Both the position numbers and the translations under genes were made by a program. Under the pieces are notes generated by a model. That model was given only the letters and a program-made list of their open reading frames with translations, was not told where the DNA came from and did not search any database. 64,000 bases of DNA, taken from contig CAVQWH010000001.1 of assembly GCA_963717595.1 (NCBI GenBank), forward strand, positions 496,001 to 560,000. Reading direction: 5' to 3'. Source of the DNA: CAVQWH01 sp963717595. Its GTDB lineage: Bacteria > Patescibacteriota > Saccharimonadia > Saccharimonadales > Saccharimonadaceae. Positions 7,171 through 15,550 of the stretch are shown piece by piece; the stretch's first letter is position 1, and each line of letters begins with the position of its first letter.

Positions 7171-9033
7171 ATGCCGATTAAGAAACCCTCAAACAAGAAA
7201 CGACCGAGCAATTGGATCCGCACCAGTCTATTTTGGGCAGTGTTGGTTTTCTTTGTGTTGGCAGTAGTTGCATTTGTTTCACCACCTAAAAACCTAAAGA
7301 CAGTCCCTCTTTCTCAGGTTACTAATGAAGCGAATAATGGTCAGATTTCTAAACTTGAACTTCAAGGTGACACCATTATGGTGACTCCTAAAGGTAAAAA
7401 TCATGCTACGGAGCAGTCTTATAAAGAAAGTGGCAGCAGCATTTATGAACAAGGCTTAAGTCATAAAGCCAATGTGGAGGTCTCCGTAAAGCAGCCATCT
7501 GGAACCGGCGCAGCCATTTGGAATATTGCTAGCATATTACTACCGACTATTTTGATTGCAGCTCTATTTTTCTTCTTGTTTCGTCAGGCACAAGGCCAAA
7601 GCAACCAAGCACTTGGCTTTGGTCGCAGTAAAGCCAAGCTCTATGGCAGTGATAAAAAAAGAGTAGTCTTTGGCGAAATTGCCGGTACTCATGAAGCAAA
7701 AGAAGATTTGCACGAAGTAGTAGACTTCTTAAAACATCCGAAAAAATTCTCTAATGTAGGGGCTAAAATTCCTAAAGGAGTGCTTTTGGTTGGCCGTCCG
7801 GGAACCGGTAAAACCATGCTAGCCCGGGCCGTGGCAGGCGAGGCCAATGTTCCATTCTTTACTATTTCTGGTTCTGAATTTGTTGAAATGTTTGTTGGCG
7901 TAGGTGCCAGCCGAGTACGGGATTTGTTTACTAAAGCTAAGAAAAATGCACCTTGCATTGTGTTTATTGACGAGATTGATGCTGTGGGGCGTCGCCGTGG
8001 CAGCGGAATGGGCGGAGGCCACGATGAACGCGAGCAAACTTTGAATCAGATTTTAGTTGAAATGGATGGCTTTGAGCAAGACACAAATGTAATAATCCTT
8101 GCGGCTACCAACCGTGCAGATGTACTTGATCCAGCTTTGTTGAGGCCGGGCCGCTTTGACAGGCGCGTTACTATCAGTTTACCTGAGCGAAAAGATCGAG
8201 AAGAAATTTTAAATATTCATTTTAAAGATAAGCCGATTAATAAATCAGTTAATATTGATGCTTTGGCGGCCAAGACTGCTGGTTCAAGCGGAGCGGATCT
8301 TGCTAATATCGCTAATGAAGCGGCTATTGTTGCAGCGCGGCATAACCGTAAAGAGATTAATAACCAAGATGTAACTGAGGCTTTTGAGAAGGTCGCAATA
8401 GGTCCGGCTCGAAAAACTAAGATTATGAGTCCAGAAGACAAAGAGCTAACAGCCTACCACGAAGCTGGCCATGCCATAGTTGGCCATGTCTTGCCAGATA
8501 GTGATCCAGTACATAAAGTAACTATTATTCCAAGAGGTGGAACTGGTGGTGTTACGTGGTTTCTGCCACCCGAAGACAAGAACTATACTTCTATTGTTGA
8601 GTTTAAAGACGTACTGGCTAGGGCTCTAGGGGGCAGGGTTGCAGAAGAGATTATTTATGGCCCAGATAGAGTTACCACTGGAGCTGGCAACGATCTAAGA
8701 AAGGCCACTGAAATAGCTCGGGATATGGTAATTGAGCAAGGTATGGGTAAAAAACTCCGCGATCAAGTGTTCCATGAAGATAATGGCGGAATGATGTTTG
8801 ACAGACTGGTTCGTGAACGGCCATATTCGGATGAAACTGCCCATACTATTGATGAAGAGGTAGAGGCACTAATTACAGAGGCTGCCAAGCGAGCAAAAGC
8901 AGTTATTACTCATAACAGACCATCTCTGAAAAAACTTGCTGAAGACCTTCTTAATAAAGAAACTATTGAAGAAGTCGAAGTAAAAGAAATATTAAAAGAC
9001 GCTACATTGCCTTCCAGCGCCAAGCTGTACTAG
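7171..9033 (+). CDS. ftsH: ATP-dependent zinc metalloprotease FtsH
   Basis: Membrane-bound AAA+ protease that degrades misassembled membrane proteins and regulators. Order: N-terminal membrane helix (about 19-37), an extracytoplasmic loop of some 75 residues, a second helix (about 118-137), AAA domain with Walker A GRPGTGKT (208-215), Walker B VFIDEIDAVGRRRG, SRH RPGRFDRR, then the protease domain with zinc site HEAGH at 430-434. The length of 620 residues is normal. The first Walker A proline (usually GPPGTGKT) is arginine here, an unusual but probably tolerated change. It follows tilS by 47 bases and precedes murJ by 9, so an operon is likely. Confidence 0.97.
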   Translation: MPIKKPSNKKRPSNWIRTSLFWAVLVFFVLAVVAFVSPPKNLKTVPLSQVTNEANNGQISKLELQGDTIMVTPKGKNHATEQSYKESGSSIYEQGLSHKANVEVSVKQPSGTGAAIWNIASILLPTILIAALFFFLFRQAQGQSNQALGFGRSKAKLYGSDKKRVVFGEIAGTHEAKEDLHEVVDFLKHPKKFSNVGAKIPKGVLLVGRPGTGKTMLARAVAGEANVPFFTISGSEFVEMFVGVGASRVRDLFTKAKKNAPCIVFIDEIDAVGRRRGSGMGGGHDEREQTLNQILVEMDGFEQDTNVIILAATNRADVLDPALLRPGRFDRRVTISLPERKDREEILNIHFKDKPINKSVNIDALAAKTAGSSGADLANIANEAAIVAARHNRKEINNQDVTEAFEKVAIGPARKTKIMSPEDKELTAYHEAGHAIVGHVLPDSDPVHKVTIIPRGGTGGVTWFLPPEDKNYTSIVEFKDVLARALGGRVAEEIIYGPDRVTTGAGNDLRKATEIARDMVIEQGMGKKLRDQVFHEDNGGMMFDRLVRERPYSDETAHTIDEEVEALITEAAKRAKAVITHNRPSLKKLAEDLLNKETIEEVEVKEILKDATLPSSAKLY

Positions 9034-9042
9034 GGGCTACTT

Positions 9043-10674
9043 ATGGGGCGAGTTCAACGCGCGGTAGCCAAAGCAAACCAGCGAGTACCGTTGCAGCTAG
9101 CTGCTGCGCTACTGGCAGGCTCAACCTTATTCTCCAGCTTACTGGGATTATTTCGTGACCGTCTTCTTAATGCGGCCTACTACGACACTTATCCAGTAGG
9201 AATTGATGCCTATACCGTAGCTTTTACGATTCCAGATTTCATGTTTTTCTTACTGGTTTCCGGTGCTTTAAGCGTAACTTTTATCCCTGTTTTAAATGAA
9301 CGGTTAGCTAGCAATAATAAAAAGTCTGCTTGGGAGCTTAGTACTAGTCTTATAAACTTTATGGCATTGGCTACTCTTGTAGCCAGTATATTAATTATTA
9401 TTTTTGCTGATCCCTTAGTAAGTTATGTAGTGGGGCCTGGGCTGGATGAATCGGGTCATGAGTTAGCAGTCAGTATGATGCGGGTAATTGCTATAAATCC
9501 CTTTTTATTTGCTATTGCTACTGTTATCGCTAGTATGCAGCAGGCGGTAGGGCGGTTTGTTTTCTATGCCTTAGCGCCAGCTATTTACAATATTGGTATC
9601 ATCATAGGTATTACCGTTTTTTCCAACGGAATTTCTCTGTTTGGGGTGCAAATTTTTGAAGGCGGTATTATGGGGGTAGCGCTTGGGGTAGTACTAGGCT
9701 CTATAATGCAGCTAATAGTCAGTAGCATCGGTCTGATTGGTATGGGATTTGACTATAAATTCAAAGTTTACTGGAAAAACAAAGGTTTCCGCAAGGTGTT
9801 GCACCTTTTGCCTCCTAGATCTTTTGACCAAGGTATAGACTACTTCAACAGTTTAGTAGAAACAAATTTAGCCTCTCGTATGGTGGCAGGAACGGTTCGT
9901 GCTTACCAACAGGCTACTACTCTGCACCTTGTGCCGGTTACACTAATCGGGGTAGCGATTTCTACTGCTGCTTTCCCCAAGATGACTGAGCGTCTTGGTC
10001 AAGGCAGGCCTGATTTATTTCGTAAAGAGCTGCAAACGATCTTAAGGGTAATTATTTGGCTAGCCTTGCCTACGGCTATGGTCACTTACTTTACTAGGGG
10101 TTATTTGGTGCACTTTATAAAAAACGGAGGCGAACCTCTGATTGCAGGAATTTTAGGAATATTATCAGTTGCTATACTATTTCGCTCTGTTTATCACATT
10201 TCTGCCCGTAGTTTTTATGCTAAGCAGGATACTAAAACACCCCTGTATATATCAATTGGAACTATTAGTTTAAATATAGCGTTGGCGGTATATTTTACCA
10301 CACGCCTTAACATGGGAGCTTATGGTTTAGCCTGGGCTCAATCAATAGTTGCAGGAGTAGAAGTTTTAGCTCTGTTTACTATCATGAGCAGACGAATTCA
10401 CGGCCTATTTAATGCGGTATTTATACACGCTGTAGCACGCATGCTATCAGCTACAGGGTTTACGGCCCTTATCACCTATGTATCTGTTAATATATTTTCA
10501 TTCAAAGCTACTGACCAAAGTTTTTTGGCTGCCTTTCCAAAGTTTGTAGCTATTGTAACTATTAGTCTTATATCTTACACACTTATCAGTAAACTGCTAG
10601 GTTTGGGTGAGGCTAATGCAGTATCTAGTAGAGTAATGAAAGTTATATTTAAGCCCTATCAGCCTAAAAATTAA
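9043..10674 (+). CDS. murJ: Lipid II flippase MurJ
   Basis: A 543-residue polytopic membrane protein of the MOP superfamily, with about 14 hydrophobic segments and the MurJ-type N-terminus (SLLGLFRDRLLNAAYY, then DAYTVAFTIPDFMFFLLVSGALSVTFIPV). It moves the peptidoglycan precursor lipid II to the outer face of the membrane. The length matches the core family without the large extra domains found in actinobacterial MurJ. It lies in the run ftsH-murJ-lepA with very short gaps, and its start GTG/ATG context at 9043 is only 9 bases after the ftsH stop, implying coupled translation. Confidence 0.93.
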   Translation: MGRVQRAVAKANQRVPLQLAAALLAGSTLFSSLLGLFRDRLLNAAYYDTYPVGIDAYTVAFTIPDFMFFLLVSGALSVTFIPVLNERLASNNKKSAWELSTSLINFMALATLVASILIIIFADPLVSYVVGPGLDESGHELAVSMMRVIAINPFLFAIATVIASMQQAVGRFVFYALAPAIYNIGIIIGITVFSNGISLFGVQIFEGGIMGVALGVVLGSIMQLIVSSIGLIGMGFDYKFKVYWKNKGFRKVLHLLPPRSFDQGIDYFNSLVETNLASRMVAGTVRAYQQATTLHLVPVTLIGVAISTAAFPKMTERLGQGRPDLFRKELQTILRVIIWLALPTAMVTYFTRGYLVHFIKNGGEPLIAGILGILSVAILFRSVYHISARSFYAKQDTKTPLYISIGTISLNIALAVYFTTRLNMGAYGLAWAQSIVAGVEVLALFTIMSRRIHGLFNAVFIHAVARMLSATGFTALITYVSVNIFSFKATDQSFLAAFPKFVAIVTISLISYTLISKLLGLGEANAVSSRVMKVIFKPYQPKN

Positions 10675-10679
10675 GCCTT

Positions 10680-12449
10680 ATGAAAATTCGTAATTTTTGC
10701 ATTATTGCCCATATCGACCACGGTAAAAGCACCTTAGCCGACAGATTATTGGAGCTTACAAACACGGTAGCTGGCCGTGATATGCAAGCTCAGATATTAG
10801 ATCAGATGGAGCTAGAGCGAGAAAAGGGTATAACCATTAAGCTTCAGCCAGTTAGGATGCGATACAAAGGCTATGATTTTAATCTTATAGATACTCCTGG
10901 GCACGTTGACTTCAGTTATGAAGTGTCACGCAGCTTAGCTGCCTGCGAAGGGGCTATTTTAGTGGTAGATGCCAGTCAGGGTATCCAGGCTCAAACCTTG
11001 GCGAATGTTTATCTGGCTTTGGCTGCAGATTTAGCTATTATCCCTGTTATTAATAAGATTGATTTACCTGCTGCAGATGTGAAACGGGTTTCAGCAGAAA
11101 TTACTAACCTTTTAGGATGTAAAGAGTCTGAAATTATAAAAATCAGCGCTAAAACTGGCGAAGGCGTTCCAGGGGTACTTGAGGCTATAGTTAGTAAAGT
11201 TTCTCCTCCAAAGGGAGACGAAAATGCACACCCACGTGCCCTGATTTTTGATAGTTACTATGACGATTACAGAGGTGTGATTCTTTATACCCGAGTAGTT
11301 GATGGCGTAATAAAAAAAGATGACGTTATAAAAATGCTCGGTACAGAGGCGGAAGGCCTGGCTTTAGAGGTTGGAGCTCTTTCTCCTCAGATGAAAGCCA
11401 GTGAACAACTTAATACTGGTGAAATTGGCTATATTGTTACCAACTTAAAAACTACCCGTGATGCTAAGGTGGGTGACACCGTTACTACTAAAAAAAACTC
11501 TGCCAAGACTCCCCTGCCAGGTTATAAAGATGTAAGCCCTTTTGTTTTTGCTGGCTTTTTCCCTGTTAGTAACGAAAAGTATCAAGAATTAAAAGAGGCG
11601 GTGGAAAAGCTTAGTTTAAGTGATTCAGCTCTTCAGTTTGAGCCTGAAAATTCACCGGTGTTAGGCTTTGGAGTAAGAATCGGCTTTTTAGGCCTCTTGC
11701 ATATGGATATTGTACGCGAGCGGCTTGAGAGAGAATACAACTTAGATTTGGTAGTAACTAATCCTTCTACAGACTATCAAGTAATAATGACCTCTGGGGA
11801 AGAAATTGATGTCAAAAGCGCCTCTGATTTGCCAGACGTTAGTAAAATAACTGAAATTAAAGAACCTTGGATAAAAGGTGAAATAGTAGTGCCTAAGCCT
11901 TATGTTGGCGGGGTAATTCAGTTAATAGTAGCCAAGAGAGGAATGCAAAAGAACCTCAGTTATATAGACGAACGAGCCCTCGTTAGCTTCGAAGCACCTC
12001 TGGCTAATCTGTTAACAGACTTTTATGATCAGCTAAAATCAATTACTAGCGGCTATGGTTCTTTTAACTATGAACTTAGTAGCTATAAGGCTGAAGACTT
12101 GGTTAGAGTTGATTTCTATGTAGCAGGCGAAATAGTGGATGCTCTATCTGTTATGGTTCACCGTTCTGAGGCTGAGAGCTTAGGGCGTGAAACTGTTAAA
12201 AAGCTTAAAGAAGTTATTCCTAAGCAGAACTTCAAAGTGGCTTTGCAAGCAGCTATAGGGGGTAGATTTATTGCTAGAGAAGACCTTAGTGCTTATAGAA
12301 AAGATGTCACCACAGGACTTTACGGGGGTGACGTTAGCCGTAAAAAGAAGGTACTAGCCAAGCAGGCAAAAGGTAAAAAACGCATGAAACGCTTCGGAAA
12401 AGTAGATATACCTTCAGAGGCTTTTACAGTTATGCTTAGACGCGACTAA
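10680..12449 (+). CDS. lepA: Elongation factor 4 (LepA)
   Basis: Ribosomal back-translocase GTPase. G1 is AHIDHGKST (residues 9-17), G3 DTPGHVDF, G4 NKIDLP, then domain II, the EF-G-like domains III and V and the LepA-specific C-terminal domain ending in KKVLAKQAKGKKRMKR and the GKVDIP motif. At 589 residues it is the normal length. It is the last gene of the tilS-ftsH-murJ-lepA cluster, separated from murJ by 5 bases. No clear terminator is seen after it; a new promoter starts 75 bases downstream. Confidence 0.97.
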   Translation: MKIRNFCIIAHIDHGKSTLADRLLELTNTVAGRDMQAQILDQMELEREKGITIKLQPVRMRYKGYDFNLIDTPGHVDFSYEVSRSLAACEGAILVVDASQGIQAQTLANVYLALAADLAIIPVINKIDLPAADVKRVSAEITNLLGCKESEIIKISAKTGEGVPGVLEAIVSKVSPPKGDENAHPRALIFDSYYDDYRGVILYTRVVDGVIKKDDVIKMLGTEAEGLALEVGALSPQMKASEQLNTGEIGYIVTNLKTTRDAKVGDTVTTKKNSAKTPLPGYKDVSPFVFAGFFPVSNEKYQELKEAVEKLSLSDSALQFEPENSPVLGFGVRIGFLGLLHMDIVRERLEREYNLDLVVTNPSTDYQVIMTSGEEIDVKSASDLPDVSKITEIKEPWIKGEIVVPKPYVGGVIQLIVAKRGMQKNLSYIDERALVSFEAPLANLLTDFYDQLKSITSGYGSFNYELSSYKAEDLVRVDFYVAGEIVDALSVMVHRSEAESLGRETVKKLKEVIPKQNFKVALQAAIGGRFIAREDLSAYRKDVTTGLYGGDVSRKKKVLAKQAKGKKRMKRFGKVDIPSEAFTVMLRRD

Positions 12450-12524
12450 TATGCGTAAAGTCTCCCCTATAAGAGGTATAATTTGTAAAAAGCTTGTGTT
12501 TTTGTATTTTTATTGTAGAAACTA

Positions 12525-12553
12525 TTGACAGAACATACTGGTTGTGATAATAT
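12525..12553 (+). promoter_or_regulatory. Promoter TTGACA-17-TGaTAATAT
   Basis: Consensus TTGACA at 12525-12530, 17-base spacer ending in TGA, TAATAT at 12548-12553. It is the best promoter in the window by eye, and drives a leader of about 370 bases before the secreted-protein gene at 12933. Confidence 0.8.
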
Positions 12554-12559
12554 TAAGAT

Positions 12560-12932
12560 AATCAATCGAGGTTGAGGTGGAACTTTTCCCCGAGCGAGAG
12601 GTACGTTAACAACTCGGCTTAGCAAATTTAAGAGGGAAACCTCTTAAACGGTTTTTAGTTTGTTAACGTAAATCAACGCAAACTAGATAGTCATGGGTCT
12701 TTAAGGCGTATTGAGCTTTATAACTCTGCGAGTGACCCAAGACAACCGACTACATTTATTTAGATCAGTTCGTTGCTTAAGATGATTTGAGCAGAGCAGT
12801 TTGATGACAGGTGCGTCGCCAAGCTGTTCTGCTCAAAGAGTGAAGTTTACTCTGCGAGTGAACTACGGCATCGGATTGATCACCCGGTGCCGAATACTTT
12901 ATCCGATCACAAACGAAAGGAAGGTGATTACC
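12560..12932 (+). ncRNA. Long structured leader or small RNA upstream of secreted protein
   Basis: This 370-base stretch has no supported ORF but many stems. TACGTTAACAA (12602-12612) pairs with TTGTTAACGTA (12660-12670) and encloses TTTAAGAGG-GAAA-CCTCTTAAA (12627-12648), a 9-bp stem with a GNRA-type loop. TGGGTC (12694-12699) pairs with GACCCA (12734-12739). TTTGAGCAGA (12786-12795) pairs with TCTGCTCAAA (12828-12837). A 13-base direct repeat, ACTCTGCGAGTGA, occurs at 12723 and 12849. It fits no class I know (RNase P, tmRNA, SRP, 6S or a common riboswitch). It could be a regulatory leader, a separate RNA, or the end of a mobile cassette. Confidence 0.55.
12679..12706 (+). repeat. Left inverted repeat of GC-rich cassette
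   Basis: CAAACTAGATAGTCAT at 12679-12694, a 3-base gap, then TCTTTAAGG at 12698-12706. The exact reverse complement of both blocks in the same order occurs at 14399-14427. Confidence 0.85.
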
Positions 12933-14285
12933 GTGCGCAAGCTCGGAATCCTCATCGTCCTGGCCGCTGTGGTCGGGATGATTTTCACTGCGTTGCCCGC
13001 TACCGCCTCGGCAGCTTGGACCCACCTGGGGGGATATCCCCTCTTTTCGGGCATTCCCAACGCTAGTCAGGAAGGTCGCGATAAGTTCGTCGAAGACATG
13101 CTCTCGCCTTACGGTGTTCTTGCTCAGAAGCGCGCTGGCCTGAATAAGGCCGAAAGGCGTGCTTTCAAGCAGGCGCTGGTTCATGGCGAATTTAAGAAGT
13201 GCACGCTCCACTACGGGGATCACTTCGAAGCCATGTCTTTCGGGACTGAACCCATGCTCGTGGACAAGGACGTCACGTTTGAAGACGAACGCTACAAGAG
13301 CCACGGCTCCCCGGCGTTTTGCGTCAACTTTCGTGTCGGCCACACTCTCACCCGCGTGAAGGCCCCGTTTGTATGCGAGAACTTCTCCGTGATGTGGAGA
13401 AGGCGTGTCCGTATTTCCCATCCTCATCCGCACGTTCGCAAGAAGGGCTGGGGGAAGCTGGTAAAGGTCACTAAGGACGCCAACGGTGTTAAGACCGAAA
13501 CGCCCACGAACACTCTTCGTTGGCATATAAAGGTCAAGGCTCCCAAGTGGCGTAACGCCAAGACCTGGACCCTGGCCCTCAAGCACGACCCGGAACGCCT
13601 CGGTGCTTACCCCTGTGGTACCAAGGTTACCTTGGCAGAGGTTAAGCCCATCGGGCCTGACCTTTGGACGGTCGAGGGTGCGCGCAAGCAAACCATGACC
13701 ATCTGCCATCGGGCGAAGGTCGTCTTCTACAACCGACAGAAAGGCGGAACGCCTCCCGAAGAAGAACACGGGAGCATCTGCAGCGAAAACGCAGTGAACA
13801 ACGGTGATGTCTGTGGTGGCACTTGTAACACCACCACGATCATCGTGGGCAGTGGCAACCACGTCGAAAACAACGTGGAATGCAAGCCGGAAGAACCGCC
13901 CGTGTGTACCACGTGTGTGTGCGAAGGCAGCTGCCCGCCGCCCGTCGAACAGTCGATCAGGATTACCTCCTGGACCGAAATGAACGACATCCCGGTCGGG
14001 AAGTCCAGTGACAACTTCCACGTCGGCGTGTATGCGTCCGATGGGGGAGGAGCTCTGACCATCGATCCGGGTAACGGCGGCGTCAACGTCTGCGGGAGTA
14101 CGCAGCCAGTGATCACGACGTACGTTGTTTCCTTGCAGAAAGGGAGCAATGACGTCTGCGTCAAACTGTTTGCCCCCAAAGACACGACGGCGACGTCCAT
14201 GACGGTGACGGCAACGGCAGTACTCGGGAGCAAGAGTGACGTTAAGTCGCAAACGTTCTCGATCAGTCACTCCATCCGCCCGTAG
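12933..14285 (+). CDS. Secreted GC-rich orphan protein, 450 aa
   Basis: Starts at GTG 12933, four bases after a strong GGAAGGTGAT site. A signal peptide is clear: MRKLGILIVLAAVVGMIFTA, cleavage near ATASAA at residue 27. The mature part has a basic 200-residue region with paired cysteines, a Cys/Pro-rich linker (PPVCTTCVCEGSCPPP) and a C-terminal segment that reads like an immunoglobulin-type beta domain (VYASDGGGALTIDPG, VTATAVLG). No sorting signal or membrane anchor is present, so it is probably released. I do not recognise a family. GC content and codon use differ sharply from flanking genes, and the gene sits inside 28-base inverted repeats, which suggests acquisition as a unit. Confidence 0.8.
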   Translation: MRKLGILIVLAAVVGMIFTALPATASAAWTHLGGYPLFSGIPNASQEGRDKFVEDMLSPYGVLAQKRAGLNKAERRAFKQALVHGEFKKCTLHYGDHFEAMSFGTEPMLVDKDVTFEDERYKSHGSPAFCVNFRVGHTLTRVKAPFVCENFSVMWRRRVRISHPHPHVRKKGWGKLVKVTKDANGVKTETPTNTLRWHIKVKAPKWRNAKTWTLALKHDPERLGAYPCGTKVTLAEVKPIGPDLWTVEGARKQTMTICHRAKVVFYNRQKGGTPPEEEHGSICSENAVNNGDVCGGTCNTTTIIVGSGNHVENNVECKPEEPPVCTTCVCEGSCPPPVEQSIRITSWTEMNDIPVGKSSDNFHVGVYASDGGGALTIDPGNGGVNVCGSTQPVITTYVVSLQKGSNDVCVKLFAPKDTTATSMTVTATAVLGSKSDVKSQTFSISHSIRP

Positions 14286-14311
14286 GTCGGTTGGGCAATA
14301 GTAGTCGGTTA

Positions 14312-14389
14312 GGCCAGGGCGCTTTCGAGCGCCCTGGCCGGCCGGCTGCTTCTCTCTCCGCCAACTGGTGGATCGATTGAGAAGCAGCC
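14312..14389 (+). other. Two strong 3'-UTR hairpins
   Basis: GGCCAGGGCGCT-TTCG-AGCGCCCTGGCC (14312-14339) is a perfect 12-bp stem with a UUCG tetraloop. GGCTGCTTCTC (14344-14354) pairs with GAGAAGCAGCC (14379-14389). Neither has a U-tract. They may end transcription weakly or protect the mRNA 3' end. Confidence 0.7.
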
Positions 14390-14398
14390 GCAAATCAA

Positions 14399-14427
14399 CC
14401 TTAAAGATGTAATGACTATCTAGTTTG
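14399..14427 (-). repeat. Right inverted repeat of GC-rich cassette
   Basis: CCTTAAAGA (14399-14407) and ATGACTATCTAGTTTG (14412-14427) are the reverse complement of the left copy. No direct duplication of target bases is visible outside the pair. Confidence 0.85.
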
Positions 14428-14463
14428 TAATTTATTCAAGCATATTAGTATGAAAGGAGATTA

Positions 14464-15189
14464 ATGATGAAACGTATTTTATCATTAGCTGCTGTAGTAA
14501 CAAGTATTTTTACTGTTGCTGTAGGCGTGTTGGGTGTTATTTCTAACCCCGTATTCGCTGCGAGCCCTGGTCAATTGGCTGGTGGCGATAACTATTTAGT
14601 TAAGAATTTGACTCAAGGCGGTGCATACGCTAATAACGTAAGCGCTACCTGTAAAGACGAAGTGCAATTTAGTATGCAATTAAGTAATACTGAGTATGGC
14701 GCTTTAAATAATGTAACCTTTAAGGCTACATTACCAAGTGGCGGTGGTACAAGTACTGCTACTGCAACCACTAGCTTAGGTGGTACGACTGGTACGTCTG
14801 ATACTGCTAGCGTAACACTTGGCGCAAACCAAACTATCAGCTATGAAGCTGGTTCAACAGTACTTTACGATGGCAATGGCGGTGTTATCCAAACACTCGG
14901 TGACGGTGTGACAAATGGTGGTGTGAACATTGGAACAATCGATGGTTCAACAACTGAATTTGTTAACTTTAAAGCAAAAGTTAACTGCGAAACTCCTCCA
15001 GTAACCCCTCCTGTTACGCCTCCGACCCCTAAGACACCTACCCAACCTACACCAAGCACACCAGCTAGCTTGCCAGCTACTGGTCCTGAAGCTCTTGCGA
15101 GCGGTGTTATGGGTTCCGGTGCACTAGGTTATGGTGTACGCCGCTGGCTCGTCAGCCGTCGTGCTTTGCGCGATGCGCTGAAACGCTAA
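14464..15189 (+). CDS. LPATG-type cell-surface protein
   Basis: Preceded by AAAGGAGATTA, a good ribosome site, then two adjacent ATGs (14464, 14467). The 241-residue product has a signal peptide (to about FAAS, residue 34), a Thr/Ser/Gly-rich beta-type domain with NNVTFKATLP and NLTQGGAYANNV segments, a Pro/Thr repeat spacer (PPVTPPVTPPTPKTPTQP) and a C-terminal sorting signal: LPATG, a weak hydrophobic stretch and an Arg-rich tail. It would be anchored to the wall by a sortase not encoded here. It follows the GC-rich secreted protein by 178 bases but has native base composition. A role in attachment is plausible but not shown. Confidence 0.85.
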   Translation: MMKRILSLAAVVTSIFTVAVGVLGVISNPVFAASPGQLAGGDNYLVKNLTQGGAYANNVSATCKDEVQFSMQLSNTEYGALNNVTFKATLPSGGGTSTATATTSLGGTTGTSDTASVTLGANQTISYEAGSTVLYDGNGGVIQTLGDGVTNGGVNIGTIDGSTTEFVNFKAKVNCETPPVTPPVTPPTPKTPTQPTPSTPASLPATGPEALASGVMGSGALGYGVRRWLVSRRALRDALKR

Positions 15190-15255
15190 GCCGTGTGAAT
15201 TTTGCCTGACCGCTCCCTCCCCTCAACGAGAGGTGGCTCGTTAGGAAAACCTTAG

Positions 15256-15282
15256 TACCCCCTGTTTTTAGGGGGTATTTTG
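15256..15282 (+). terminator. Rho-independent terminator
   Basis: TACCCCC (15256-15262) pairs with GGGGGTA (15271-15277), followed by TTTTGG. It ends the surface-protein gene. Confidence 0.8.
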
Positions 15283-15289
15283 GTTTGTG

Positions 15290-15457
15290 TCAATCTATAC
15301 CTTGGCCTAGCTTGTAGCCGACCCAAATTCCTAAAATTCCGCCAAGAGAGCTAGTTATTATTGACCAACCGCCAAAAGCACTGCCTCCCCATATTGCGGG
15401 AACATAGCCGCCTATGATAGAGCCAACTATTAAGCACAGCATAATAATCTTTTTCAT
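15290..15457 (-). CDS. Small membrane protein, 55 aa
   Basis: An ATG at 15457 on the minus strand gives a 55-residue product with two hydrophobic segments: MKKIIMLCLIVGSIIGGYVP and, after WGGSAFGGWSIITSSLGG, ILGIWVGYKLG. The glycine-rich GG-W-G pattern between the helices looks like a conserved small CPR membrane protein, but I assign no function. The frame is free of stops, the composition is native, and no other gene occupies this interval, which supports it. It faces the terminator of the LPATG gene and is divergent from pgk. Confidence 0.7.
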   Translation of the reverse strand: MKKIIMLCLIVGSIIGGYVPAIWGGSAFGGWSIITSSLGGILGIWVGYKLGQGID

Positions 15458-15550
15458 AACTCTATTGTAGCTAGCTTAAGCGTAAAAAGAAATTGCTCTC
15501 TAAAGCGAGGGTTATGTATACTAAGGTTATTAAAGAAGGTGGGAACTAAT

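Noticed and set aside
12560..12932. RNase P RNA, tmRNA, SRP RNA or 6S RNA
   Set aside because: None of the conserved cores (for example the RNase P GAGGAAAGTCC block or a tRNA-like tmRNA end) is found.
12777..14393. A 538-codon open frame on the minus strand across the secreted-protein gene
   Set aside because: It has no ribosome site or signal, its product is Arg/His-rich and compositionally odd, and it mirrors the GC-rich plus-strand gene, which has a start site and a signal peptide. High GC lowers stop frequency on the opposite strand.
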